Below, piece after piece: positions 1 to 9,475 of a DNA stretch of 64,000 bases. Origin of the DNA: an uncultured Verrucomicrobiota bacterium (GTDB lineage Bacteria > Verrucomicrobiota > Verrucomicrobiia > Opitutales > Seribacteraceae). Positions within the stretch are counted from its first letter, which is position 1; the number at the start of each line of letters is the position of its first letter. The translations under genes and the position numbers were made by a program. Below the pieces are notes generated by a model that worked only from the letters and a program-made list of their open reading frames with translations, did no database searches and was not told where the DNA came from. The stretch spans positions 62,001-126,000 of the forward strand of contig CACFTI010000001.1 in assembly GCA_902569115.1 (NCBI GenBank), given 5' to 3'.

Positions 1-639
1 GCAAAACTTGTGACCCCAGAAGTCGCTCTTAGTTTTGGTATAATGTTGAGTACTCTTGGACTGCTCACACTCTGGGTCTGGACGAACCCCTGGGCCACCC
101 TACTTACTTTCGCCACGCTTCTTATTTACCTTGCCATTTACACCCCCCTGAAGAAGAAGTCACCCATTGCAATTGAGGTTGGAGCCGTTGCCGGTGCCTT
201 ACCTCCTTTAATCGGTTGGGTGGTTGCTGCTGGTTCCCCCACCACTTATGGTCTTATTTTGTTCGGAATCCTATTCGCTTGGCAGCTCCCACACTTTATG
301 GCCATCGCTTGGAATCATCGTAAAGATTATTCGAAGGGCGGGTTTCGCTTTCATAACTTTAACGATCCACTAGGATCCAAGATGGGGCTGAAAAGTTTTC
401 TTTATTCTATTGTTTTAACTGCTTTCGTGTTTGCCCCTTATTTCGTCGAATTGAATCAGTCTGCTCCGGGTTATCTCTATCTAGCTTGCTCCTGTCTGCT
501 CTCCCTCTATTTACTCGTTCCAGCCCTTAAGTTTCTCGTTAATGAAGAACGGGACAAGTCAGCCAAGAAACTCTTTATTGTTACCATTATTTATCTTCCA
601 TTGCTTTTGGCATCTCTCGTCATAGATCGCTACTTATAA
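1..639 (+). CDS. ctaB: Protoheme IX farnesyltransferase (heme O synthase), C-terminal part
   Basis: Integral membrane enzyme of the UbiA prenyltransferase family that farnesylates heme b to heme O for heme a-containing oxidases. The reading frame is open to the left edge, so this is the C-terminal ~213 residues of a protein usually ~290-300 long; the GTG at 10 is internal. Visible are several hydrophobic helices, a YTPLKKK loop, the segment GAVAGALPPLIGW typical of CtaB/CyoE (second conserved cytoplasmic loop region) and HFMAIAWNHRKDY, matching the conserved HF-x-K/R-DDY region. The first Asp-rich prenyl-diphosphate motif must lie outside the window. The next gene, ctaC, starts 5 bases after the stop, so it heads or belongs to the cytochrome oxidase operon. 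Confidence 0.93.
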   Translation, partial: AKLVTPEVALSFGIMLSTLGLLTLWVWTNPWATLLTFATLLIYLAIYTPLKKKSPIAIEVGAVAGALPPLIGWVVAAGSPTTYGLILFGILFAWQLPHFMAIAWNHRKDYSKGGFRFHNFNDPLGSKMGLKSFLYSIVLTAFVFAPYFVELNQSAPGYLYLACSCLLSLYLLVPALKFLVNEERDKSAKKLFIVTIIYLPLLLASLVIDRYL

Positions 640-644
640 TTGCC

Positions 645-2069
645 ATGACATCGCACACCCACCGTTCAAAAATACCTCAACTTGTTTTTTCATTACAAAC
701 TCTTGCCCTGTTCCTTTTGGGTTCCTGTTCTAGAATCGATCATAAGCAGTCTGCCTTAGATCCGAAAGGCTTAGTTGCACAAAACCAATACGACATCTTC
801 ATGCTTTCTGTTTGGATCACCATCTTTCTCTTTTGTGCCGTAGGTGGTTGCCTACTTTTCGTTCTTTGGAAATATCGTGCAAAATCCAAAGAAGAAGCAA
901 TGGAGATTCCTGAACAAATGCACGGTAGTTCGAAAATCGAAACCACCCTGATCATCGCTTCAGCTGTCATTCTTGTTATTCTTGCGGTTCCAACCCTACA
1001 AGGTGTGGTTTTAATGAACCGTGTCCCTGACCCGAACGATCAAGCAACTCTGGAAAAACTCAAGTTGGATAAAAGCCAAATCGAAGATGCCATAACGGTT
1101 AATGTAACCGGTAAACGATTTTTTTGGGTTTTTGAATACCCCCAGTATGGAATAGTTACGGCCAATGAACTAGTTTTCCCAGCAAGCAAAGCAGTCCGCG
1201 TCAATCTTCGCACAGAAGATGTTATCCATTCATTCTGGCTACCTAAGCTTGCTGGTAAGATGGATTTAATGCCCGGCCAAGAAAACTTTTTATGGTTTAT
1301 TGCTGATGAACAAAAAATTCGCTCAGGCATCGACAAGGATGGTAATCCATACGAAGTGGATGCAAAAACAGCGATGCCATCCGTTTTCGATGGCAAAATG
1401 AGGCAAACTATTTTTGCCAAACAAGCTTTCACGGATGAATTTGAAGCAGTCGGGGGTTTATTCTATGGCCAGTGTGCTGAATACTGCGGCAACTCCCACG
1501 CTTACATGTCATTCCGGGCTCTCGCTCAAACAGATGAAGATTTTGAAAAATGGGTCCTGAAATTCCGAAATGCTCAAAACCCAAATTTACAACCCACTGC
1601 ATACTCAGCGGAAAACACATACGAAGAAGGTACAGTCGTTACTTACACAGACGAACAACTTGGAGAGAATAACAGACGTGAATTTCGTGCTCTAAAAGCT
1701 ACCGCAAAAGGGCAGACTCCAGTAACAAAACCAGATGTTTGGGAAAAAGTACACTCAGACGATTATGAAAAAGGGAAAATCCTCTTTGGGACGCAAGGCT
1801 GTGCTCAATGCCACGCGATCAACAAGACAGGAATTGGTGCCAAAGGTCCAAACCTAACCCTTTTTGGCTTACGCACATCACTAGCTGCTGGATGGATGAG
1901 AAATGACGAAGATAGTCTCGATAAGTGGCTTCGCAATTCAAATGAAATAAAATTCGGAAATCTGATGTGGAATGGGGAGGGAATTGATGACCGGCATCCG
2001 TTACGCCAACTTCAAGACGACGATGAGAAAGTGAGTCAGCTTGTGACTTATCTACTTGGACTTAAATAA
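645..2069 (+). CDS. ctaC: Cytochrome c oxidase subunit II with fused C-terminal cytochrome c domain
   Basis: Electron-entry subunit of an aa3-type oxidase, 474 residues. The N-terminus has a hydrophobic signal ending in a lipobox-like LGSC near residue 28, then two transmembrane helices (about 50-75 and 100-125). The CuA site is complete: H195 in the VIHSFW motif, then C277-x-E-x-C281-x3-H285-x2-M288. A cytochrome c domain follows, with heme motif C386-A-Q-C-H390 and a likely distal Met in the C-terminal ~50 residues. This is the caa3 type of subunit II, accepting electrons on a tethered cytochrome c. An insertion of about 40 residues rich in charged residues lies between the membrane-proximal His motif and the CuA loop. 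It lies between ctaB and ctaD in the same operon. The ATG has no clear ribosome-binding site. Confidence 0.96.
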   Translation: MTSHTHRSKIPQLVFSLQTLALFLLGSCSRIDHKQSALDPKGLVAQNQYDIFMLSVWITIFLFCAVGGCLLFVLWKYRAKSKEEAMEIPEQMHGSSKIETTLIIASAVILVILAVPTLQGVVLMNRVPDPNDQATLEKLKLDKSQIEDAITVNVTGKRFFWVFEYPQYGIVTANELVFPASKAVRVNLRTEDVIHSFWLPKLAGKMDLMPGQENFLWFIADEQKIRSGIDKDGNPYEVDAKTAMPSVFDGKMRQTIFAKQAFTDEFEAVGGLFYGQCAEYCGNSHAYMSFRALAQTDEDFEKWVLKFRNAQNPNLQPTAYSAENTYEEGTVVTYTDEQLGENNRREFRALKATAKGQTPVTKPDVWEKVHSDDYEKGKILFGTQGCAQCHAINKTGIGAKGPNLTLFGLRTSLAAGWMRNDEDSLDKWLRNSNEIKFGNLMWNGEGIDDRHPLRQLQDDDEKVSQLVTYLLGLK

Positions 2070-2094
2070 AATTTAATTTTAACAACTACTTATC

Positions 2095-4038
2095 ATGGCA
2101 ATTGAATCCATTAAATACGCATCACCTGAAACGGAATCTAAGCTAGAAACAAAAGCTTTCCCGAGGCCTGGACAACATGCTTCAGGAATTGTTGATTGGC
2201 TCACAACAATAGATCATAAGAAAATTGGTTTGATGTACGGACTGGCCGCTTTGTTTTTTCTAATAGTCGGAGGGATTGAAGCGCTTCTCATTCGGTCTCA
2301 ATTGTGGAGTCACAACATGGAAGTTTTGACCAATCGGCAGTACAATCAAATGTTTACCATGCACGGAACGACCATGGTTTTCCTTGTCATCATGCCTCTG
2401 AGTGCCGCTTTCTTTAATTTCTTCATGCCCCTGCAAATTGGTGCACGTGATGTCGCCTTTCCCAGAATGAACACCTTGAGTCTTTGGTGTTTTATCGCAG
2501 GAGGAATCATTCTTAATCTAAGCTGGTTTTTCACTGGTGGATCTCCAGCTATTGGTTGGTTTGGTTACGCACCACTTACCGATCCTAGGTTTACCGAAGT
2601 CATTGGCGATATGGGACCTGACTTTTGGATTTTCTCACTGCAAATCCTTGGTATTGCATCTCTTCTTGCATCGTTTAACTTCATTACAACCATCATCAAC
2701 ATGAGAGCCCCCGGTATGACTATGATGAGGCTTCCGGTTTTTACCTGGATGACCCTCGTTGTCAGCTTTCTGTTGATTCTTGCGTTACCGGCAATCGCCA
2801 TAGCTTTGGCGGAATTAATGTTTGATCGATCTTATGGAACAAACTTCTTCGATTTCCTCGAAGGTGGTAAGCCACATCTTTGGCAGCATTTGTTTTGGAT
2901 TTTTGGTCACCCAGAAGTTTACATTCTAATCCTCCCAGCTATGGGTATTGTTTCAGAAGTGATACCAGTTTTTTCCCGTAAGCCTCTTTTTGGTTATGGT
3001 TTAGTTGTTTTCTCTGGTGCTCTCATTGGCTTCATGGGTTTTGCGGTTTGGAGTCATCACATGTTTACGACCGGTATGGGTGTGGTTGCCACCTCTGCAT
3101 TCTCTATCCTGACAATGCTTATTGCGATACCAACTGGAGTTAAGATTTTCAATTGGATCGGCACTATGTGGGGTGGAAGAATCCGTTTTGACACCCCAAT
3201 GCTTTTCGCTCTTGGATTTATTACCATGTTTATGATTGGTGGATTCACTGGGATCATGCACTCATCCGTGCCCATTGATGCTCAGCACCAAGACACTTAC
3301 TTTGTGGTAGCTCACTTCCATTATGTTCTCATTGGTGGTGCCTTGTTTGGACTCTTTTGCGGCTTTTACTTTTGGCTACCCAAAATAACTGGTCGAATGA
3401 TGAATGAGAAGCTTGGTAAATTCGTCTTCACCCTAATGTTTTTAGGATTCAATCTCACATTTTTCCCCATGCACTATTTAGGTATGATTGGACAACCCAG
3501 AAGGACTCATAGCTACAATGAAGGGCATGGTTTTGAAGCTTGGAATCAAATTGCCACCGTCGGCTCTTTTATCCTTGGAATTGGTGTTTTCATAGGGGTG
3601 GTACAATTTATTCATTCCTTTTATTCGAAAAAGCTGAAACCTGCTGGCAAAAACCCATGGGACGCTAGATCACTTGAATGGACTTTGTCATCACCGGTTA
3701 AAGATTACAACTTTGCCAGAACTCCAATAATTAAAGCTCGTGACCAAGCATGGGAAAATAATCATGGGGAAAAAGACAACCATTCAGAAAAACAACCGTT
3801 AGACGATCATGGCGTGCACATGCCAGATCGATCATGGTGTCCTCTCGTCACTGCATTTGGACTTTTTGTAATGGCTATTGGTCTACTTTTTCATCAATCT
3901 ATCGATGCATCAGGTGAATTAGCGAGGGACTACACTATTGCGATTGCAGGAGGAGTAATTTTTGTTGTCGGAGTTATCATGTGGGCAATTGAAGGACCTC
4001 GTGGCTATCACCTTTTTCCTAAAGAAAACGAGGAGTAA
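2095..4038 (+). CDS. ctaD: Cytochrome c oxidase subunit I
   Basis: Catalytic heme-copper subunit, 647 residues, in the cytoplasmic membrane. Ligand motifs are all visible: H90 (TMHGTTMVF, low-spin heme a), H272-P-E-V-Y276 (CuB His and the cross-linked Tyr), H321-H322 (CuB), and H407/H409 in VAHFHY (heme a3 and heme a). The glutamate of GHPEVY is the A1-type proton-channel marker. About twelve hydrophobic helices are followed by a hydrophilic loop rich in His, Asp and Glu (residues about 555-585) and two extra C-terminal helices, which makes it longer than a minimal ~530-residue subunit. It starts 25 bases after ctaC and is followed 21 bases later by ctaE. No Shine-Dalgarno sequence is visible before the ATG. 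Confidence 0.97.
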   Translation: MAIESIKYASPETESKLETKAFPRPGQHASGIVDWLTTIDHKKIGLMYGLAALFFLIVGGIEALLIRSQLWSHNMEVLTNRQYNQMFTMHGTTMVFLVIMPLSAAFFNFFMPLQIGARDVAFPRMNTLSLWCFIAGGIILNLSWFFTGGSPAIGWFGYAPLTDPRFTEVIGDMGPDFWIFSLQILGIASLLASFNFITTIINMRAPGMTMMRLPVFTWMTLVVSFLLILALPAIAIALAELMFDRSYGTNFFDFLEGGKPHLWQHLFWIFGHPEVYILILPAMGIVSEVIPVFSRKPLFGYGLVVFSGALIGFMGFAVWSHHMFTTGMGVVATSAFSILTMLIAIPTGVKIFNWIGTMWGGRIRFDTPMLFALGFITMFMIGGFTGIMHSSVPIDAQHQDTYFVVAHFHYVLIGGALFGLFCGFYFWLPKITGRMMNEKLGKFVFTLMFLGFNLTFFPMHYLGMIGQPRRTHSYNEGHGFEAWNQIATVGSFILGIGVFIGVVQFIHSFYSKKLKPAGKNPWDARSLEWTLSSPVKDYNFARTPIIKARDQAWENNHGEKDNHSEKQPLDDHGVHMPDRSWCPLVTAFGLFVMAIGLLFHQSIDASGELARDYTIAIAGGVIFVVGVIMWAIEGPRGYHLFPKENEE

Positions 4039-4059
4039 ATTTAAAATTTCCAATACATT

Positions 4060-4761
4060 ATGAGCGACGCTGCAGTCCATGCCTTAGATCATCACGAGCC
4101 AGTTACAAGCACTGGTATTCCAAACAAAAAAGTCTTAATGTGGGCTTTTCTTGGTTCCGATTGTATGTTTTTCGGCACCCTGATTTCCACTCATTTAATC
4201 TACCGTAAAATTTCAGCCACGGTTGGTGGAAATACTTTGGATGTACGCGATATTTTCGATATTGAACTAACATCTTTCAGTACATTCATACTCCTCGCAA
4301 GTTCTCTTTTTATGGCTCTTGCAGTTTCCGCGATACATAAAGGAAATTTGAAAAGCACTAGATGGATGCTTCTAGGAACAATCGTATTCGGTTCCATCTT
4401 CCTTGCTTGTCAGGTATATGAATTTACACATTTCGTCCACGGAAAAGAAAACAAGAATGGTGATTTAGAACATCAACTTACACTTTCAGCATATGCCGGT
4501 AAAACCTTAGAAGATGGTAAAGATGCGGAATTGAAACCCCATGTGTTTGGCTCAACTTTTTATGTTCTTACAGGAACTCACGGAACTCATGTTGCCATTG
4601 GTGTTTTTTGGCTCTTGGGGTGGTTTGTTTACTCATTTACGGGTAGGATGAGCACCGCTCACGCAATTGATATTGAGTGCTGCGGTTTGTACTGGCACTT
4701 CGTTGATATCGTATGGATTATTATTTTTCCTGTGGTGTATCTAATGGAATATGCTTTTTGA
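4060..4761 (+). CDS. ctaE: Cytochrome c oxidase subunit III
   Basis: Membrane subunit III of the heme-copper oxidase, 233 residues. It starts with a short His-rich cytoplasmic tail and then the conserved helix containing FLGSDCMFFGTL, equivalent to the FxxSExMFF segment of the family (Asp in place of the usual Glu). Five hydrophobic segments follow, with the TGTHGTHVAIG motif typical of COX3 near residue 170 and the last helices CCGLYWHFVDIVWIIIFP, also family-typical. An insert of about 30 polar residues (about 128-155) sits between helices. It lies in the ctaCDEFG operon; the ATG is preceded by AT-rich sequence without a ribosome-binding motif. Confidence 0.95.
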   Translation: MSDAAVHALDHHEPVTSTGIPNKKVLMWAFLGSDCMFFGTLISTHLIYRKISATVGGNTLDVRDIFDIELTSFSTFILLASSLFMALAVSAIHKGNLKSTRWMLLGTIVFGSIFLACQVYEFTHFVHGKENKNGDLEHQLTLSAYAGKTLEDGKDAELKPHVFGSTFYVLTGTHGTHVAIGVFWLLGWFVYSFTGRMSTAHAIDIECCGLYWHFVDIVWIIIFPVVYLMEYAF

Positions 4762-4798
4762 GCTTTAATAGTAATTTAGAACATTTAATCTTTTCCCA

Positions 4799-5506
4799 AT
4801 GAGTGGACATTCAGAAGATCCTGTAGCAGAAGAAAGCCAACGCTTCTTCACATTTTTTAATCTCTCCATGATTCTAGTCGCAATCACTGGGATTGAAATT
4901 GTTATCATTTATGTGCAGACATTCGAGGGATCCACGATAATAGGTGTTCTTTTTGCTACATCCATACTCAAGTTCATAGGGGTTGTTTGGTGGTTTATGC
5001 ACCTAAGGTGGGACAAAATCCTAAATACCGTTTTGTTCCTAATTGGACTTGTCATTGCACTGGGTACATTCTTTGCAGTAATTTTTATGGCTGATGAGCA
5101 TCCTGTAGTTGAGGAATTCAAGGTAACTAAAATCGAAGATGGTTGGAAATCGGGCACAAAATATAAATCAGGAGATTTCGTCGCTGTAGAAGATAAATTT
5201 TACCAAGCATCTGCTGATCATACCGCCGACCAAAATTGGTCTAAGGAAATGTGGAATGAAGTCTCCGGAATCCCACACCTATTCTCCTGGAAGATTAGTA
5301 CGGCTGATTTAATTGAAATTAATTCCAAAAGGCCTGAAAACCCATTCTACTACCAGTACAACCCTTCCCCACAGGACGGGATCGTTGGAAATCGAGTGGC
5401 CGTTCTCGAACAAGAAGGTAAGGCTAAGGATTTCCGGATCAAAGTAAGATCAGAGTCTTTTTGGGTGGATAGAGAAAACCCTTGGGAAGAAAAACGAAAT
5501 AACTAG
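4799..5506 (+). CDS. ctaF: Cytochrome c oxidase subunit IV (prokaryotic type) with a long C-terminal extension
   Basis: 235 residues; the family (COX4_pro) is usually ~90-120. Residues about 20-97 form three hydrophobic helices with the typical VWWFMHLRWD segment between helices two and three. The C-terminal ~135 residues are an extra hydrophilic domain predicted on the outer face. Residues about 116-155 carry the spacing of a carbohydrate-binding module of family 5/12 (W116, Y122, G125-D126, Y135, W147, W152), followed by about 75 unassigned residues rich in aromatic and charged positions. The subunit IV assignment rests on the helices and operon position; the module call is a pattern match by eye. 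It is followed 36 bases later by ctaG. Confidence 0.82.
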   Translation: MSGHSEDPVAEESQRFFTFFNLSMILVAITGIEIVIIYVQTFEGSTIIGVLFATSILKFIGVVWWFMHLRWDKILNTVLFLIGLVIALGTFFAVIFMADEHPVVEEFKVTKIEDGWKSGTKYKSGDFVAVEDKFYQASADHTADQNWSKEMWNEVSGIPHLFSWKISTADLIEINSKRPENPFYYQYNPSPQDGIVGNRVAVLEQEGKAKDFRIKVRSESFWVDRENPWEEKRNN

Positions 5507-5542
5507 AAATTTTGCCCTTTTACGGGGGACAATTAGCTTGGT

Positions 5543-6346
5543 TTGCTTGTGAACTCCCCTGTAAATTTTAGTCATTGGCACACAGAGCCGGCACTTATTG
5601 GAGGTCTTCTCTTCGTTTCCTGGTGTTACGCAATTATCATAGGTCCCTACAGGACAAACATATGTCCTGGCCTTCCCTTCACCAGGAAGCACGCTTATTG
5701 GTTTTTCCTGTCTGTTTTGACCTTTTATTTAGCGGTTGGTTCACCTCTCGATGCGATGGGAGAAAACTTTCTCTTTTCGGCACACATGATCCAGCACAAT
5801 ATCCTCATGTACACCTGTCCGCTCTTTTTTCTTCTCTCCTTGCCTGAACAATTAGTTGACCAAATTTTTGAGAAAAATCCTGTATTGGAAAAGTCGGCAA
5901 AATTTCTCTTTCATCCAATCATTGCGGGTCTCTGCTTTACATTAATTTTTTCATTTTGGCATATTGGTGCATTTTACGAAGCAGCAATTCGCGATAAGAC
6001 CATTCACATGGCGGAACACCTCTCTATGTATTTTAGTTCCATTGCAATGTGGTGGCCAGTTTGCGGACCATCTAAAAGAGTCCCTCCTTTACGATTCGGC
6101 CCTCAAATGCTTTACATCCTGGCATTGATGTTAGGTCAGACTCCAATCTTTGCGTTTCTTACCTTTTCCGAGGATGTTTTATATGACACCTATTTTTATG
6201 CGGAGAGAATCATTAACCTCAGCCCTTTGGAAGACCAAAAAACCGGAGGTGTTTTGATGAAAATCGCGAACATGGCGGTATCTGTTGGTGTTCTTTCCTC
6301 GATTTTTTATCGGTGGTCTACCCGTTCCGCGACTAAATCTGCCTAG
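5543..6346 (+). CDS. ctaG: Cytochrome c oxidase assembly factor, CtaG/caa3 family
   Basis: Polytopic membrane protein of 267 residues, about seven hydrophobic helices, with the family-typical segments SPLDAMGE...[12 protein letters not shown] and [20 protein letters not shown], whose His and Met residues are proposed to handle copper for the oxidase. It closes the cox operon. The start is uncertain: the frame is closed by TAG at 5534, leaving TTG at 5543 (13 bases after a GGGGGA stretch) or GTG at 5549. The stop codon shares the palindrome CTAG with the stop of the convergent pckG gene, so there is no room for a terminator between them. Confidence 0.88.
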   Translation: MLVNSPVNFSHWHTEPALIGGLLFVSWCYAIIIGPYRTNICPGLPFTRKHAYWFFLSVLTFYLAVGSPLDAMGENFLFSAHMIQHNILMYTCPLFFLLSLPEQLVDQIFEKNPVLEKSAKFLFHPIIAGLCFTLIFSFWHIGAFYEAAIRDKTIHMAEHLSMYFSSIAMWWPVCGPSKRVPPLRFGPQMLYILALMLGQTPIFAFLTFSEDVLYDTYFYAERIINLSPLEDQKTGGVLMKIANMAVSVGVLSSIFYRWSTRSATKSA

Positions 6347-8157
6347 AGTCGAGAAACCAGAAGTTCTCTTTCAAACAGCATCTCTTTAGGAAGGAACTCA
6401 GATAACTGTAAGAACAGTTCCTCATGACGCAGCGTCTGCATGCGTAAATTATCCGTATCAATTTTCATCAACTCATCCCATTTCTCATCAGTAAAATCAA
6501 GACCAGCCCAGTCAAGGTCCTCTTTATTTGGAATCCAACCCAAGGGCCCTTCATGTGCCCTACCCTGCCCGTTTGATCTTTCCACAATCCATCTTAGCAC
6601 TCTCATGTTATCGCGAAAACCAGGCCACATAAATTTACCTTCCTCATTTTTTCTAAACCAATTAACATGGAATATTCTTGGTTTTTCATTCAGTGCCTTA
6701 CCCATCTTGATCCAATGACGAAAGTAATTCCCCATATTATATCCGCAAAAGGGAAGCATAGCCATTGGATCCCGGCGAAGGTTACCCTGAGCTCCTTCTG
6801 CAGCAGCAGTCGTTTCCGATGCCAGGGTTGCACCTAAATACACCCCATGGTTCCAATTGAATGACTGATAAACCAAGGGGATATCGGACATTCTACGCCC
6901 ACCAAAAATAAAGGCAGCCACCGGTACACCATCAGGGTTTTCCCACTCGGGATCGATCGTTGGGCATTGGGATGCGGGTGCGGTAAATCTAGCATTAGGA
7001 TGAGCTGCCGGTGTTGCAGAGTCAGGAGTCCAATCATTTCCTCGCCAATCGATAAGTCTAGCAGGGGGTTCTTCAGTCAAACCCTCCCACCAAACATCCC
7101 CGTCTTCCGTCATCGCAACATTGGTAAATAAAGTGTTCGCCTTCATCGAATCCATAGCATTGGGGTTAGTTTCCCAGGATGTGCCAGGCGCCACGCCAAA
7201 AAAACCAGCCTCTGGATTGATTGCTCTCAATTCACCCTTATCATCAGGCTTCAACCAGGCAATATCATCCCCTACAGTTGACACCTTCCACCCTTCCATT
7301 GAATCGGGTGGAATCAGCATGGCCATATTGGTCTTGCCACACGCACTGGGGAATGCCCCCGCAACATAGGTCTTCTCCCCTTTTGGACTCTCGACTCCAA
7401 GAATAAGCATATGTTCCGCCATCCACTCGTTGTCGCGGGCCATACAGGAGGCAATACGAAGGGCTAGGCATTTCTTGCCTAAAAGGGCATTCCCACCATA
7501 TCCACTACCAAAGGAAACGATGGTCCGCTGTTCCGGGAAATGAACGATATAGGTATTATCAGGATTACAAGGCCATGGAACATCTTCAGCTCCCTCCTCC
7601 AGCGGACAACCGACTGAATGAAGACAGGGAACAAAAAAATCTTTTTCTCCTAAAAGATCTAATACCTGTTTTCCCATCCGGGTCATAATCCTCATGTTCA
7701 AAACCGCATAAGGGGAATCTGTAACCTGTACACCAAACTGTGAAATAGGAGATCCGAGTGGCCCCATGCAAAAAGGTACAATGTACATGGTTCTTCCTGT
7801 CATACACCCCTTGAACAGTTTCTTTAACTTTGCCCGCATCTTTCGAGGTTCTTCCCAGTTATTGGTTGGGCCAGCATCATCTTTTCCGTAACTGCAAATA
7901 AAGGTACGGCTTTCCACCCGAGCCACATCTCTCGGGTCCGAACGAACCAAAAAACTATTGGGACGCTTCTCCTCATTAAGTTTGATCATCGATCCGCTAT
8001 CAACCATCAATCCGCAAAGCTTATCCCACTCCTCATCAGAACCATCACACCATTCGACTCTTTCTGGCGTGCACATGCTAATCATTTTATGCAGCCATTT
8101 TAGTAGTGCCACATTACCAGTTTTGGATCGATCAAAGTTACTATTAATTTTTTCCAT
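6343..8157 (-). CDS. pckG: Phosphoenolpyruvate carboxykinase (GTP)
   Basis: Cytosolic enzyme converting oxaloacetate plus GTP to phosphoenolpyruvate, CO2 and GDP; the gluconeogenic step. The length of 604 residues is normal for the GTP-dependent family. The family signature around the reactive cysteine is intact (FPSAC273GKTNM, which also supplies the P-loop), with the [10 protein letters not shown] segment upstream and the downstream [29 protein letters not shown] region. It is encoded alone, convergent with ctaG (4-base overlap at CTAG) and divergent from carA (125-base gap that should hold both promoters). ATG start, no obvious ribosome-binding site. Confidence 0.97.
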   Translation of the reverse strand: MEKINSNFDRSKTGNVALLKWLHKMISMCTPERVEWCDGSDEEWDKLCGLMVDSGSMIKLNEEKRPNSFLVRSDPRDVARVESRTFICSYGKDDAGPTNNWEEPRKMRAKLKKLFKGCMTGRTMYIVPFCMGPLGSPISQFGVQVTDSPYAVLNMRIMTRMGKQVLDLLGEKDFFVPCLHSVGCPLEEGAEDVPWPCNPDNTYIVHFPEQRTIVSFGSGYGGNALLGKKCLALRIASCMARDNEWMAEHMLILGVESPKGEKTYVAGAFPSACGKTNMAMLIPPDSMEGWKVSTVGDDIAWLKPDDKGELRAINPEAGFFGVAPGTSWETNPNAMDSMKANTLFTNVAMTEDGDVWWEGLTEEPPARLIDWRGNDWTPDSATPAAHPNARFTAPASQCPTIDPEWENPDGVPVAAFIFGGRRMSDIPLVYQSFNWNHGVYLGATLASETTAAAEGAQGNLRRDPMAMLPFCGYNMGNYFRHWIKMGKALNEKPRIFHVNWFRKNEEGKFMWPGFRDNMRVLRWIVERSNGQGRAHEGPLGWIPNKEDLDWAGLDFTDEKWDELMKIDTDNLRMQTLRHEELFLQLSEFLPKEMLFERELLVSRL

Positions 8158-8282
8158 TACTCGGATTTGCTAGGGGCAGAGTCACTCTATGTCAACCCTT
8201 CGGAAAAATTTCAGCAGGAATCAAGAAATTCAATCCAATTGAGTTGCCAAAAATCAAAGTTCCTTTTACCTCATTTGGATAG

Positions 8283-9461
8283 ATGAGCATTTTCAAAAAA
8301 GAACGCACGGCAGTGATTGCATTAGAAGATGGAAGCGTTTTTAGGGGCTTCTCTTTTGGTGCTAAAACGACAGTTGTTGGAGAGGGAGTTTTTAACACGG
8401 GTATGACCGGATATCAGGAAACCCTCACCGACCCTTCCTACTTTGGTCAGATCGTGACCATGACGAGTCCTCAAATAGGAAATTACGGGACAAACCTGAA
8501 TGATGAAGAATCCAACGGTCCTAAAGTTTCCGGCTTTGTCGTTCGGGAACTTAGCCCTGTCACCAGTAACTGGCGGTCTACTGATTCCCTGAGCGATTAC
8601 CTTGAAAAAAATGGAATACCTGGAATCGAAGGAGTCGACACTCGGGCCATCACCAAAAAGCTGCGCACCGCAGGCTCCCTGAAAGCTTGCTTAAGCACCG
8701 AAGGTATAAGTGACGAAGAAGCAGTCAAAAAAGCACAGGACAGCGACAGTATAGTCGGTCAGGATTATGTAAAAGAAGTCAGCTGTTCCGAATCTTTCGT
8801 TTTTGATGAAAGTGGCGAACAAAGTATTCCCTTTACGGTCACCGGAACGAACTTGAAAAATGCGTCCACACCTGAAGAAACTCACCGACTGGTTGCCTTT
8901 GACTTTGGTGCCAAGAATGCAATCTTCAAAAATCTCCGCCGACACGGTTTTGAAGTGATTGTACTTCCTGCCACGGCAAGCGTTGAGGAGGTAAAATCTC
9001 ACTCGCCTGACGCAGTTTTTCTTTCCAATGGCCCAGGAGATCCATCCGCACTCTCCTATGCACATGAAACTATCCGGGAGCTTTTGGAAGAATATCCAAT
9101 TTTTGGAATATGCCTTGGTCATCAAATCCTGACGCATGCCATAGGGGCATCCACTTATAAATTGAAATTTGGCCACCGGGGAGCCAACCAACCCGTTCGA
9201 AATCAGGAAACAGAAAAGGTATCTATTACTTCACAAAACCACGGGTTTGCCGCCGAAAAAGAAGCCTTGGAAGCATGTGGTGCCATTGTGACGGAATACA
9301 ACCTAAACGATAAAACCGTTTCTGGCATGCGTCTGGCGGACAAACCTGTATTCTCGGTCCAATATCACCCGGAAGCTGCCCCGGGCCCGAATGATGCCCA
9401 ACACCTATTCGAAAGCTTTCATCAGTTAGTAAGCGACTGCAAAGCTAAAATTGCTTCTTAG
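8283..9461 (+). CDS. carA: Carbamoyl-phosphate synthase, small (glutaminase) subunit
   Basis: 392 residues. It hydrolyses glutamine and delivers ammonia to the large subunit for carbamoyl phosphate, precursor of arginine and pyrimidines. The N-terminal CPSase small-chain domain shows ALEDGSVFRGFSFGA and the VFNTGMTGYQETLTDPSY signature; the class I amidotransferase domain carries nucleophile C277 (GICLGHQ) and the H362/E364 pair (YHPEAAPGP). The carB partner is not in the window. The ATG is preceded by GGATAG. The HDAC-family gene starts 14 bases downstream and may be co-transcribed. argH and pyrG, other users of the same pathways, occur at 52 and 57 kb. Confidence 0.97.
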   Translation: MSIFKKERTAVIALEDGSVFRGFSFGAKTTVVGEGVFNTGMTGYQETLTDPSYFGQIVTMTSPQIGNYGTNLNDEESNGPKVSGFVVRELSPVTSNWRSTDSLSDYLEKNGIPGIEGVDTRAITKKLRTAGSLKACLSTEGISDEEAVKKAQDSDSIVGQDYVKEVSCSESFVFDESGEQSIPFTVTGTNLKNASTPEETHRLVAFDFGAKNAIFKNLRRHGFEVIVLPATASVEEVKSHSPDAVFLSNGPGDPSALSYAHETIRELLEEYPIFGICLGHQILTHAIGASTYKLKFGHRGANQPVRNQETEKVSITSQNHGFAAEKEALEACGAIVTEYNLNDKTVSGMRLADKPVFSVQYHPEAAPGPNDAQHLFESFHQLVSDCKAKIAS

Positions 9462-9475
9462 TTCTCTGTCACTCC

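Noticed and set aside
8691-9191. 166-residue frame antisense to carA
   Set aside because: It lies entirely inside a confident gene, has no family motifs and looks like a shadow of the carA codon pattern.
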